Shown here in pieces: positions 25,550 to 34,127 of a DNA stretch of 64,000 nucleotides; position 1 is the stretch's first letter; each line of letters opens with the position of its first letter. The position numbers were made by a program, and so were the translations under genes. Origin of the DNA: Lentzea albida. Lineage in GTDB: Bacteria; Actinomycetota; Actinomycetes; Mycobacteriales; Pseudonocardiaceae. The stretch lies in NCBI RefSeq assembly GCF_900111005.1, contig NZ_FOFV01000011.1, positions 1 to 64,000 of the forward strand, written 5' to 3'. The notes beneath the pieces are model-generated. The model did not search any database. It was not told where the DNA came from and worked only from the letters and a program-made list of their open reading frames with translations.

Positions 25550-25800
25550 GGCTGCTCTCCCTGCCGTTCCACGACGATCGACCACTCGCTCGCGAACGCG
25601 GCGATGGCGCCGATCGCCGTGACGACGGGCGCGGCGATCGCGGCGACCACACCCGCGGTCACCGGGATCTCCATCACGGTGTGCCCCTTGTCGTTCTTGA
25701 TGATCAGACGCCGGACGTTGCCCTCGTGGATGAGCTGCCTGACCTTCTCGGCGAGCGCCTCGCCCCGCAGGCGGACCTTGTCCTCGTGTTCGACAGTCAT
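25546..25800 (-). CDS. DUF4342 family small membrane protein
   Basis: An 84-residue protein with an N-terminal charged helix (KVRLRGEALAEKVRQLIHEG), a short strand pair (VRRLIIKNDKGHTVMEIPV) and a C-terminal hydrophobic helix (VVAAIAAPVVTAIGAIAAF). This matches the DUF4342 pattern. Function unknown. It is translationally coupled to the LiaF-like gene. ATG 25800 is preceded by GGGAGAA. Confidence 0.75.
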   Translation of the reverse strand: MTVEHEDKVRLRGEALAEKVRQLIHEGNVRRLIIKNDKGHTVMEIPVTAGVVAAIAAPVVTAIGAIAAFASEWSIVVERQGEQP

Positions 25801-25862
25801 GACGTTTCTCCCTTCCCCCACAACGATGTCCCGCGGCGCGTGCCGCGAGCAGTGTCCTTCGG

Positions 25863-26966
25863 TCATGTGTGCGGGGCCGTCGGCCACTGCCGCTCCGACG
25901 GCACGACGGCGAGGTGGTCGACGACGGCGCCCAGGTCGCCCCGTTCACCGAGGACCCGCCGTTGTCGCGTCGCGCCTCCGCCACACCTGCGCAGCCACGA
26001 CAGACGTCGTTCGACGAAGCCGAGGTCGCCGGCGTCCCGCAGCGCGAGCCGCACGTGCGCCACCAACCGGTCGACCAGGTCCCACCCCGTGCAGGGCCGG
26101 CCGGACGCGGGATCGAGGCACCGGCCCTTGAGGCCGGCCAGCGCCGCACGGGAGCAGGCGGCGCGCAGCACGGCATCCGGCGCCGGCTCCTCCGCGGAGG
26201 AGATCAGGGCGGTGCTGACGAGCGCCCGCGTGAGCGCCGCCTGCAGAAGCGCTTCGTCCACCGTCGGCGCGACGTCCGCGATCCGCACCTCGACGGTCGG
26301 GGCGTGGCGTGACGGGCGAACGTAGTAGTAGACCATTTCCGGATCGATGATCACCCCGGCGTCGACGAGCCGTCCGACGAGGTCCTCGTAGTGGGCGGCG
26401 CTGTGGAAGCGGGGCGGTACACCGCACACGGGCCACCGGGACCAGATGCTCGTGCGCCAGCTGGCGTGCCGGGTGTCCCTGCCGTCGGAGAACGGTGAGT
26501 TGGCGCTCAGCACGAGCAGGGCCGGGAGCCACGGGCGGATGTGGTTGCTCGCGCGGATGGCGTGGTCCGGGTCCGGCACGCCGACGTGCACGTGGCAGCC
26601 GCAGACACCCTGGTCCTCGACCAGCGCGCCGTACACCGCCGCCATGTGCCGATAACGGGCGTTGGAGGCCACTGGTGGTGGGCCGGGCCGGCCCAGCGGG
26701 GGTGTGCCGCTCGCGACGAGGAGTGCGCCGTGGTGCCGGGCCGCGAGCGCGAGCGAGGTGCGGCCTCGGTCGAGCTCGCGCCGCAGTGACCCGAGATCAA
26801 GGCACACCCTCGTCGAGAACTCGGCCTGCGTGGCCGAGAACTCGGGGTGGAAGTCCTCTTCGGACAGTCCCGCGAGGATCGAGGAGGCCGCGGCGACCGG
26901 GCGTCTGGTCACGGCGTCGACGACCAGGTACTCCTCCTCGACGCCCATCGACAGCGCGGCGATCAT
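25863..26966 (-). CDS. YbdK-like carboxylate-amine ligase (glutamate-cysteine ligase family 2)
   Basis: A 367-residue ATP-grasp-like ligase of the YbdK/GCS2 family. It starts with the hallmark MGVEEEYLVVDA. CGCHVHVGVPD supplies the metal/ATP-binding histidines, and PTVEVRIADV lies near residue 260. YbdK proteins have weak glutamate-cysteine ligase activity; the true substrate is uncertain. ATG 26966 overlaps the stop of the upstream phosphoribosyltransferase gene (ATGA). It is the last gene of a three-gene operon beginning with the M50 protease. Confidence 0.8.
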   Translation of the reverse strand: MIAALSMGVEEEYLVVDAVTRRPVAAASSILAGLSEEDFHPEFSATQAEFSTRVCLDLGSLRRELDRGRTSLALAARHHGALLVASGTPPLGRPGPPPVASNARYRHMAAVYGALVEDQGVCGCHVHVGVPDPDHAIRASNHIRPWLPALLVLSANSPFSDGRDTRHASWRTSIWSRWPVCGVPPRFHSAAHYEDLVGRLVDAGVIIDPEMVYYYVRPSRHAPTVEVRIADVAPTVDEALLQAALTRALVSTALISSAEEPAPDAVLRAACSRAALAGLKGRCLDPASGRPCTGWDLVDRLVAHVRLALRDAGDLGFVERRLSWLRRCGGGATRQRRVLGERGDLGAVVDHLAVVPSERQWPTAPHT

Positions 26967-28270
26967 GCGCTCGGCCGTGCGGACGAGGTGAGGTGGGCGG
27001 TGAACCAGTCGTGGGCGAGGCGGGAGACGGTGTCGAGCGCCTCCGGTTCGTCGAACCGCCCGTTCGCCCGGTGCACCACCACGAACCGGTGTTCGCACCG
27101 AAGTCGTGGAACCAGGCGTTCGTGCACCGCGATGCCGGCCGCGTCACCGCTGCCGACGACGAGCAGGGTCGGTGGCCGGACACGACCGAGCCACGGCTCG
27201 GCGAGGTCGAGGTGACCGCTCAGGCCGAGCACGGCGGCGAGCCCGCCCCGCGGATCCGCTCCCGCCCGCAGAGCCGCAGCCGCTCCGAACCCCGTGCCGA
27301 AGCACCCGACGGGCAGTGATCGGTGGCCGGGCTCGCTCCTCGCCCACCTCGTCACGGCGGTCAGCCGGTGACCGAGCAGGGTGACGTCGGTCACCGCGGC
27401 GCGGTCGAGCTCCTCCTCCTGGGTCAGCAGGCCCGCCAGCACCGTCGCCACTCCGGCCCGGTTGAGCTCGGCGGCGAGGTACCGGACGCGCGAACTGTGC
27501 CTCGCGCTGGACCCGGCCTGGGCGAACACCACGACCGAGACGGGGTGCTGGGGCACCGCCAGGTCCGCCTGGAGCCGGATCCTGCCGACGGGTATCTCGA
27601 TCGAGCGTTGCCGGGTCACGCGCCGCCGGGGAGGAGGTCCCTCGGCGGCCGGGGTGAGGGCGTGGACGATCTCCGCGTCGCCGACCTGGCGGAAGTCGTC
27701 GTAGTGCCGGCCGACCGCGTCGAAGTCCGGAGGCGTCGTGAGCGCCACGACCTCGTCGGCGTCCTGAAGCAGGAGACCGACCACGTCCGCCGGGCACACC
27801 GGTGTCGCGAGGACCACCCGCGCCGCCCCGTGGGCACGGGCGACCCGGCAGGCTGCGCGCGCCGACGCGCCAGTGGCGACACCGTCGTCGACGATGACCG
27901 CGACGCGTCCTTTCAAGGGCGCCGGGCGGAGTCGGCGGAAGCGGCGGAGCCGGCGCAGCAGCTCCCGGCGCTGGTCGTGTTCGACGGCGGCGAGCTCGGA
28001 CCTGGTCAGGCCGGACAGCCGCGACACGCGCTGGTCGAGCACCCGCACCCCGCCTTCAGCGATGGCGCCGGCGGCCACGTCGGGCTGGAACGGCAGCCCC
28101 AGCTTGCGGACGACGACGACGTCCAGCGGAGCTTCGAGGGCGATCGCCACCTCCACCGCGACCGGGACACCGCCGCGCGGTACCGCGAGCACGACGGCGT
28201 TCTGGTCGCGGAGGTGGTCGAGCCGGCCACCGAGCAGGCGGCCCGCCTGGCTGCGGTCGGTGAACCTCAT
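26963..28270 (-). CDS. Phosphoribosyltransferase fused to alpha/beta hydrolase
   Basis: A 435-residue bifunctional protein. Residues 1-215 are a type I phosphoribosyltransferase domain with the PRPP-binding loop VAVIVDDGVATGASARAA and an N-terminal VLAVPRGGVPVAVEVA block. Residues 240-435 form a dienelactone-hydrolase-like domain with nucleophile-region GCFGTGFGAAAAL, in which the usual G-x-S/C-x-G is altered (CFGTG). The same fusion occurs in Rv0571c and related mycobacterial DosR-regulon proteins (established knowledge). It overlaps by four bases with genes on both sides. Confidence 0.8.
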   Translation of the reverse strand: MRFTDRSQAGRLLGGRLDHLRDQNAVVLAVPRGGVPVAVEVAIALEAPLDVVVVRKLGLPFQPDVAAGAIAEGGVRVLDQRVSRLSGLTRSELAAVEHDQRRELLRRLRRFRRLRPAPLKGRVAVIVDDGVATGASARAACRVARAHGAARVVLATPVCPADVVGLLLQDADEVVALTTPPDFDAVGRHYDDFRQVGDAEIVHALTPAAEGPPPRRRVTRQRSIEIPVGRIRLQADLAVPQHPVSVVVFAQAGSSARHSSRVRYLAAELNRAGVATVLAGLLTQEEELDRAAVTDVTLLGHRLTAVTRWARSEPGHRSLPVGCFGTGFGAAAALRAGADPRGGLAAVLGLSGHLDLAEPWLGRVRPPTLLVVGSGDAAGIAVHERLVPRLRCEHRFVVVHRANGRFDEPEALDTVSRLAHDWFTAHLTSSARPSA

Positions 28271-29418
28271 GACGTCACCTCGTGGTGTTCGATCGGCACG
28301 CTCCGGGACAGCTCCAGCGCCCAGGCCACGTCCTCGGGTCCCACGACGCCGGCGAGGTTCGGGCCGCGCAGCACCAGCACGACGTCGCGACCCCGCCCGA
28401 GCGGTGTCCGGGCGAGCAGGTCGACCAGCGGCTCCTCCGGGGAGGCGACCGGTACGTCCGGCAGTGCCCTGCACGCGTCCGAGATCCGCGTGGTGAGCGG
28501 GTCGTCCACTCGCGCGAGCTCCGCGAGGCTGACCACGCCGAGGACCGTTCCGTCGAACGACACGACGGGGAAGACCCGCCGGTGCGGCCCGGAGACGAGA
28601 CCGCGCAGGAAGCCCCGCACGGTCCACCACCCCGGCGCGATCATCGGATCCGCCGTCATGACGTCGCGCACCAGCAGACCACCGAGGCGGTGCCGAACCT
28701 CGCCGGCGGACTGCTCCGCCGCTCCGCTGACCACCAGGTAGGCGCCGAGCAGCACCAGCCAGAGGCCGGACACCGCGCCGGCGAACACCTGCGCGAGACC
28801 GGCCGCGGCGAGCACCAGTCCGAAGGCCTTGCCCGCCACGGCCGCCACCGCGGTGCCGCGGCGCTCGTCACCCGTGCGCCACCACACCGCGGCGGCGAGC
28901 ACCCGCCCGCCGTCCAGCGGCGCCGCGGGCACCAGGTTGAACACGGCCAGGACGCCGTTGGTGACGGCCAGCCACAGCACGGGCGAGACGACCAGGGCGG
29001 GGGCGCCCCACGCGGCGAGGACGGTGCCCGCGGCACCGGCCAGCACCCCGACGACCACGCTGGTGGCCGGACCCGCGACGGCGATCAGGAACTCGGCGCG
29101 CGGTGCACGCGGGGGCGAGGACAACCGGGACACGCCGCCGAGCAGCCACAGGTCGATGCGCGTCACGGTGATGTCGAAGCGTTGCGCGGTCAGCGCGTGC
29201 GCGAGCTCGTGGGCCAGCAGCGACAGCATGAACGCGAGCGAGGCCAGCACACCCGCGACCCAGTAGGCGGAGGCCGGGTGTCCCGGTGCCGCCCGGGGCA
29301 GCACGGAGACCGCGACGACCTGCGCCATCACCAGCACCGCGACGATCGTCGACCAGTGGGCGCCCACGCCGATCCCGCGCACGCGCCCCAGCGGCACCGA
29401 GGGCAGTCCGGTTCTCAT
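28267..29418 (-). CDS. Site-2-type M50 metalloprotease with CBS domains (Rip3-like)
   Basis: A 383-residue intramembrane zinc protease. The catalytic HELAH is near residue 70 in SLLAHELAHALTA, and the second metal motif is LVPAAPLDGGRVL near 165. About six helices are followed by a cytoplasmic CBS pair (VRDVMTADPMIAPG, RRVFPVVSFDGTVLGVVS). Layout and length match Rv2625c/Rip3 of the DosR regulon. ATG 29418 gives the conserved N-terminus; it has GAGG only two bases upstream, and a DosR-like box 36 bases upstream, so initiation may be leaderless. First gene of the operon. Confidence 0.88.
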   Translation of the reverse strand: MRTGLPSVPLGRVRGIGVGAHWSTIVAVLVMAQVVAVSVLPRAAPGHPASAYWVAGVLASLAFMLSLLAHELAHALTAQRFDITVTRIDLWLLGGVSRLSSPPRAPRAEFLIAVAGPATSVVVGVLAGAAGTVLAAWGAPALVVSPVLWLAVTNGVLAVFNLVPAAPLDGGRVLAAAVWWRTGDERRGTAVAAVAGKAFGLVLAAAGLAQVFAGAVSGLWLVLLGAYLVVSGAAEQSAGEVRHRLGGLLVRDVMTADPMIAPGWWTVRGFLRGLVSGPHRRVFPVVSFDGTVLGVVSLAELARVDDPLTTRISDACRALPDVPVASPEEPLVDLLARTPLGRGRDVVLVLRGPNLAGVVGPEDVAWALELSRSVPIEHHEVTS

Positions 29419-29454
29419 GACCTCAGCGTCCCGACCCCGCGGGTCGCGGGAGCA

Positions 29455-29468
29455 GGGCCCGAGGTCCG
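29455..29468. promoter_or_regulatory. DosR-like box upstream of the M50 protease operon
   Basis: GGGCCCGAGGTCCG fits GGGNC-N4-GNCC(C) at nine positions. It lies 36 bases before ATG 29418, the short spacing class also seen at 17767, 54300 and 57054. Confidence 0.55.
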
Positions 29469-29580
29469 TCGCGCGCACGGCAATGGTCCCTCGCCGATAC
29501 CCACCTTGTGTTCTGCGTCACGCCCGCGGTGAAGGGCAGGCTCGGCTCAGTCGCCGGAAACGCGGAGGAAGGGGAGCGAC

Positions 29581-29832
29581 ATGACCATCAACGGCTACAC
29601 GGCGAGGCACCGGGCGATGCTGCAGGCGATCGCTGACGGACGTGGCGAGCTGGTGTGCGGGCGCACCCCCAGCCTGAGCGTCGACGGTCTGTGGTGCGAC
29701 TTCACCGCCACGGTCGAGCTGTTCTCCGGCGGACTCTTCCGCCCGGCGCGGCAGGCGGCCGCCGGCGCGTCCGCGCCTGCCGTCCTCACCACCTCCGGTG
29801 TCCGCGTTCTGCGGTCGTTCGCGGCGGCGTGA
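29581..29832 (+). CDS. Small hypothetical protein (83 aa)
   Basis: An 83-residue protein with no domain I recognise. It starts MTINGYTARHRAMLQAIADG, has a central CGRTPSLSVDGLWCDFT segment with two cysteines 15 residues apart, and ends in a helix-like Ala/Val-rich tail. ATG 29581 is preceded by GAAGGGGAGCG. It lies divergently from the M50 operon and one base before the GerMN gene. Coding is supported by the ribosome site and codon use. Confidence 0.6.
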   Translation: MTINGYTARHRAMLQAIADGRGELVCGRTPSLSVDGLWCDFTATVELFSGGLFRPARQAAAGASAPAVLTTSGVRVLRSFAAA

Positions 29833-29833
29833 C

Positions 29834-30958
29834 GTGACACGCCGGACCCGGATCGTCATCGCGGCCACCGCGGCCGTTCTCGTGGTCGCGGCCCTCGTGG
29901 CCGTGGTGATCACGACGCGGCGCGACAGGAGCGAGCCCGCCGCCCCGACCTCCACCACCGCGACGCCGGCGCCTTCCTCGCCGAGCCGGGAGACCACGAA
30001 CCTGGTCGTCTACTTCCACCGCGGCGCACCGGGTGATCCGCGCGAGGTGGTCGCGGTACCGCGCTCGGTGCCGAAGACGGCGGCCGTCGCCACGGCGGCG
30101 CTGAACGCGCTGCTGCCGGGCCCGACCGAGGCCGAACGGGGCACCGGGCACTGGTCGATGTTCGGACCGGGGACGGCACGGAGCCTCCGGAGCGTCCGGG
30201 TCGCGGACGGTGTCGCCTACGCGGACTTCCAGGACTTCCGCGCCGCCGTCCCCAACGCGAGCTCCAGCTTCGGCTCCGCGGCTCTGCTCGCCGAGCTCGA
30301 CACCACGCTGAAGCAGTTCCCCACCGTCAAGTCCACTGTGTACTCCTTCGGCGGAGACGTGCCGGCGTTCTACCACTGGCTGCAGCTGCCCGCCCCCGGA
30401 CTGGGCGACGAGGCGGACGCGGTGGCACAGGCGAGGCTGTTCCTGGTCCAGGTCGCCGGCATGGGGGTGGTGTTCGGCGGCCCGTTCCGCCGCACCGGCA
30501 ACGGCCAGGCGGAACTCACGTGCTACCCCGCGCACCCGGACGACGACACCAGACCGGTCACTACCTTGCCGACCGTTGTGTCGTTGCAGCGGTCGGGCGA
30601 CCGATGGGTGGTGACCGGCACCCGTGCGGAGGCGATCCAGGTCGACGCGCCCAAGGGCGGTGACGTGGTCCGCTCCCCGGTAGCTGTGAGCGGCAAGGCG
30701 CACGTGTTCGAGGGAACCGTGTCGGTCCGGGTGCTCACCGGCAAGGGCGCGGTGGAGATCGGTCGCGGGTTCGTCACCGGCGGGGGTGATGTGCCGCGTC
30801 CGTTCAGCGGCCGGATCGGTTTCGCGCAGCCGAACGGCGGTGACGGCTGGGTCCTGTTCCAGGAGGAGTCCGCCGCGAACGGCGACATCGTCCTGACCAC
30901 GGCGGTGCCGGTGAGGTTCGCGGGCGTGCCGGAGCCGTCGGCGACCGTGCAGAGCTGA
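29834..30958 (+). CDS. GerMN domain and Gmad2 domain protein, membrane-anchored
   Basis: A 374-residue predicted cell-surface protein. An N-terminal hydrophobic helix (IVIAATAAVLVVAALVAVVI) is followed by a Thr/Pro/Ser linker. A GerMN domain covers roughly residues 55-175 (TNLVVYFHRGAP, VRVADGVAYADFQDF), and a Gmad2 immunoglobulin-like domain the C-terminal 100 residues (DVVRSPVAVSGKAHVFEGTVSVRV is the first part, quoted in two strands). These domains were named from spore germination but are widespread in non-sporulating actinobacteria. GTG 29834 overlaps no upstream gene and gives the expected basic N-terminus. Confidence 0.8.
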   Translation: MTRRTRIVIAATAAVLVVAALVAVVITTRRDRSEPAAPTSTTATPAPSSPSRETTNLVVYFHRGAPGDPREVVAVPRSVPKTAAVATAALNALLPGPTEAERGTGHWSMFGPGTARSLRSVRVADGVAYADFQDFRAAVPNASSSFGSAALLAELDTTLKQFPTVKSTVYSFGGDVPAFYHWLQLPAPGLGDEADAVAQARLFLVQVAGMGVVFGGPFRRTGNGQAELTCYPAHPDDDTRPVTTLPTVVSLQRSGDRWVVTGTRAEAIQVDAPKGGDVVRSPVAVSGKAHVFEGTVSVRVLTGKGAVEIGRGFVTGGGDVPRPFSGRIGFAQPNGGDGWVLFQEESAANGDIVLTTAVPVRFAGVPEPSATVQS

Positions 30959-31090
30959 ACCGCGCGGCGTCAGGGACCTCCGCCACCCCTGATGAGCTTT
31001 CGCAGTCCGAAGTGGACGATCTCTGGCGGTGTGACAGCAGAGGCGTGACGACGCGAGCCGGCGCCATTCCGGTGCCGACCACCGGGCGGG

Positions 31091-31430
31091 TCACGACGGC
31101 GAACCGATCTGGAACACCAGCAGCGCCACGACGACGAACGTCGGCGGGCCGGCGTCGGACAGCCGGTCACCGGGCACACCGATCACGGAAGCGAGGTGGA
31201 GTCCGGAGAACACGAGCGCGGCCGGCCGGCAGAGGAGCAACACCCACCCGCTGCGGCGGGTCACCCGGTGGTGGAAGAAGCCGGCCTGGTGGGCGAGCCA
31301 CCAGACGACGAGCACGGTCACCCAGCCGATCCACGGCAGGTCGTAGCTGAACCGCGCACGTCCACCGCCCGAGCACGACCCACGGGAGCACGAGCCCGAC
31401 TGCGGGAACCAGCAGATGCCGGACCTGCTG
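31091..31430 (-). pseudogene. Remnant of an acyltransferase-3 family membrane protein
   Basis: On the minus strand the frame ending at 31091 reads DLPWIGWVTVLVVWWLAHQ, then a helix and VIGVPGDRLSDAGPPTFVVV, then stops soon after VFQIG. This matches the late part of actinobacterial acyltransferase-3 membrane proteins. Upstream of about 31350 the matching sequence continues in another frame (HLLVPAVGLVLPWVVLGRW). The N-terminal catalytic part and the last residues are missing. It appears to be a frameshifted, truncated relic. Confidence 0.45.
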
Positions 31431-31762
31431 AGGCGTTCGCCACCGCTGCCGGACCGCGTCCGTCGTGCCGGTCCGGGCGGTGCCTGCGCTGGCGTTGAGG
31501 TCTTCTCCTCCAGGACGGCCGGTTGCCGGACCTCGCGGTGATCTCGCTGCTCGGCGGTGGTGAGCGCCGGGAGCGGGTGTTCGGGGCGTTCGCGCCCGTC
31601 GGGCTGCGGCACGTGCTCACCTCACTCCCGTTGACGCGGAACGCCGCAGTGCGTTGTCCTCAGGGTGAACGTCGAGGTCCTGCCGAAGCGGGGTCGAAAG
31701 GCTCCGGTGAAGCGGGCCGCCGGGCGCTGGGCAACCGAGACCGCCGGTGCTGGACTCGACGC
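31431..31762. other. Intergenic stretch upstream of second WS/DGAT gene
   Basis: About 330 bases between the acyltransferase relic and the WS/DGAT start. Open frames here have no recognisable domain. The only feature noted is the weak DosR-like box at 31691-31704. Confidence 0.4.
31691..31704. promoter_or_regulatory. Weak DosR-like box upstream of second WS/DGAT
   Basis: GGGTCGAAAGGCTC has a full GGGNC left half but a poor right half. It ends 58 bases before ATG 31763, the same distance as the strong boxes, which is the only reason to list it. Confidence 0.3.
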
Positions 31763-33073
31763 ATGGACCGACTCAGCCCGTTGGACGCCGCGTTCCTGGA
31801 AGTCGAGGACGCCGACCCGCACGCCTCGCTCGCGATCGCCTCGGTCGCCGTCGTCGAAGGTCCGGCGCCGGGTCACGACGAGTTCCTCGGGCTGATGCGC
31901 TCGAAACTTCCCGTGCTGCCGCGTGCACGGCAGAAACTCGTTCGCCGGCCGTTGGACCTCGCCACGCCGGTGTGGGAGGACGACCCGTCGTTCGACCTCG
32001 ACTACCACGTGCGGCGCACGGCCCTGCCCGCACCGGGCGGCGACGCGGAGCTGTGCGCGCTCGTCGCGCGGGTCATGGGGCAACGGCTCGACCGCGATCG
32101 ACCCCTGTGGGAGTACTGGGTCGTGGAGGGCCTGGCGGACGGGCGTTGGGCGATCCTGGCCAAGGTGCACCACTGCATGGCGGACGGCGTGAGCGGCACC
32201 ATGCTGTACGACGTGATGTACGGCGACGCCCCTGCGCCGGAGCCTCCGGGCGCCGCGCGCCCGGAGAGCCTGATGTCGTTGCTGGCCAGCGTGGTTCGCG
32301 CGCCGCTCGACCTCCTCGGCGGGATGCTCTCGCTGGTGTGGTCGTTGCTGCCGGTGCGGGCGACGTCGCTCTTCGGGCAGATCGGCTCACCGCGGCTGTA
32401 CCGCGTCGTGCGGGCCTCGTTGCCCGAGGTGAAGGAGATCGGCCGGTCTTTCGGCGTCACGGTGAACGACGTCGTGCTGGCCGCGATCTCCCAGGCGTAC
32501 CGGGCGCTGCTGCTGGAGCGCGGTGAAGAGCCGTCGCCGCACAGCGTCCGGGCCATGGTGCCGGTGTCCGTGCGCGGCGACCGGAGGCTGGACAACCAGG
32601 TGAGCCTGCGGCTCGCGTTCCTCCCGGTCGAGGCGGACCACGCGGTGGACGCGCTGGACCTGGTGCACCAGCGCTTCACGGAGGCGAAGGGCGGGCACCA
32701 GGCCGAGTCCGGCCAGACCCTGGCTCAGCTGGCGCGGCACGAGCCGTTCGCGCCGCTGGCCTGGAGCGTGCGGCTCGGCGGCATGATGCCGCAGCGCAGC
32801 ATCGTCACGGTGACCACGAACGTGCCGGGCCCGCGCAGGCCGCTGAGGGTGCTGGGGCGCGCGATCGTCGAGATCCTGCCGTACGTGCCGATCGCGATCC
32901 GCATCCGGACCGGGATCGCCGTGCTGTCCTACACCGACAGAGTCGCGGTGGGCATCACCGCCGACCGCGACAGCACCGCGGACGTCGACGTGCTGGCCGA
33001 GGCCCTGGACAGGGCGATCGCCGAGCTGCTCACCGCGTCACGGCGCGACGCAGCCGCCAGGCGCCCAGGCTGA
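31763..33073 (+). CDS. Wax ester synthase/diacylglycerol acyltransferase (WS/DGAT)
   Basis: A 436-residue neutral-lipid synthase. The active-site HHCMADG (HHxxxDG) is near residue 138, and the GVTVNDVVLAAISQAYR block near 230. ATG 31763 opens MDRLSPLDAAFLEVED, the classic family N-terminus. It is the second family member in the window and more canonical than the one at 12815. The 3' end overlaps the opposing ABC permease gene by 44 bases. Confidence 0.9.
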   Translation: MDRLSPLDAAFLEVEDADPHASLAIASVAVVEGPAPGHDEFLGLMRSKLPVLPRARQKLVRRPLDLATPVWEDDPSFDLDYHVRRTALPAPGGDAELCALVARVMGQRLDRDRPLWEYWVVEGLADGRWAILAKVHHCMADGVSGTMLYDVMYGDAPAPEPPGAARPESLMSLLASVVRAPLDLLGGMLSLVWSLLPVRATSLFGQIGSPRLYRVVRASLPEVKEIGRSFGVTVNDVVLAAISQAYRALLLERGEEPSPHSVRAMVPVSVRGDRRLDNQVSLRLAFLPVEADHAVDALDLVHQRFTEAKGGHQAESGQTLAQLARHEPFAPLAWSVRLGGMMPQRSIVTVTTNVPGPRRPLRVLGRAIVEILPYVPIAIRIRTGIAVLSYTDRVAVGITADRDSTADVDVLAEALDRAIAELLTASRRDAAARRPG

Positions 33074-34127
33074 ACAGCACGGCCGCGAACCCGAGCAGCA
33101 CACCCAGGTGCGGTGCGACGGCGACCACGTCGCCGCCGTGCCTGCTCAGCACGGAGAACCCGTCATTGGCCCAGCCGTGCGGAGTCGCGAACGCCACTTT
33201 TCGCAGCGTGGGACCGAAGAACTCGAGCGGCACCATGCACCCGCCGAACGCGGCGAGGCCCAGGCCGAGCAGGATGCCGGCGCCCGCGGTCTGCTGCTGC
33301 GTGCGGCAGACGGCCCCGAGGAGCAGGCCGGCGGCTCCGGAGACGAGCGCGAACGCGCACAGCAGGGCCGCCGCCGCCCAGGGATCTCCCCAGCGGACAC
33401 CGAACAGCAACGCGGAGCCCACGAGCACGACCAGGCCCTGCAGCAGAGCGATCGACACCCGCCCGAACGCCTCGCCGGCCACGATGACCGACGAGGGGGT
33501 GGGAGTGGCGAGCATGCGGCGGGTGACGCCCAGCGACCGCGTCTCGACGAGGAACGCGGCGGTCGTCAGGGAGTTCAGGAAGGTGAAGACGATCAGCTGG
33601 TTCGCCGCGCCGAGGTCGAAGCCCGAGTACCCCTGGGGGAAGAGCGCCTCGCCGGTGGTGCCGGCCCGCACCTCGACCGGTTCCACCCGCGTCGAGTCCA
33701 CAACGGACAGTGCGGCGTCACGGTCCGTGCCGGTCCGCTCCGCCACGAAACCGGCTGCCGCGACGCGGTTCGCCTCGCGGGTCAGCGAGGTGGTCACGAG
33801 CATCCTGAGCTGCTGACCGGTTCGATCGGCGCGGAGGAGGAGCCGCGGCGTCGCGCCGCCGGCCCGCACCAGTCCGGCGCTGATCTCACCGCGCTCCACC
33901 GCCGTGCGCAACGCGGGTTCGTCCGGGAAGTGGCGCACGCGGACCGCGGGTTCGGCGCTCAGCGCACCGGCGCCGCCCACCACGCCGACCACCGGCGTCG
34001 TCGCGCCGCCGAACGCCGCACCGATGATGAAGACCAGCATCAGCGGCAGGGCCACGACGAAGAAGAGGCCTGTGCGGTCGCGCATCGCGCGGCGCACGCT
34101 GGTCCAGCCGATCGACAGCACCTTCAC
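33030..34127 (-). CDS. ABC-2 type exporter permease
   Basis: A 365-residue permease with an N-terminal helix (LFFVVALPLMLVFIIGAAFG), a large extracytoplasmic loop (residues 45-165) and five more C-terminal helices, including LLLGAVCRTQQQTAGAGI. This is the YhgE/DrrB-type ABC-2 layout. GTG 34127 overlaps the stop of the companion permease (GTGA). With it and the ATPase it should form a heterodimeric exporter; the cargo is unknown. Confidence 0.83.
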   Translation of the reverse strand: MKVLSIGWTSVRRAMRDRTGLFFVVALPLMLVFIIGAAFGGATTPVVGVVGGAGALSAEPAVRVRHFPDEPALRTAVERGEISAGLVRAGGATPRLLLRADRTGQQLRMLVTTSLTREANRVAAAGFVAERTGTDRDAALSVVDSTRVEPVEVRAGTTGEALFPQGYSGFDLGAANQLIVFTFLNSLTTAAFLVETRSLGVTRRMLATPTPSSVIVAGEAFGRVSIALLQGLVVLVGSALLFGVRWGDPWAAAALLCAFALVSGAAGLLLGAVCRTQQQTAGAGILLGLGLAAFGGCMVPLEFFGPTLRKVAFATPHGWANDGFSVLSRHGGDVVAVAPHLGVLLGFAAVLFSLGAWRLRRAVTR

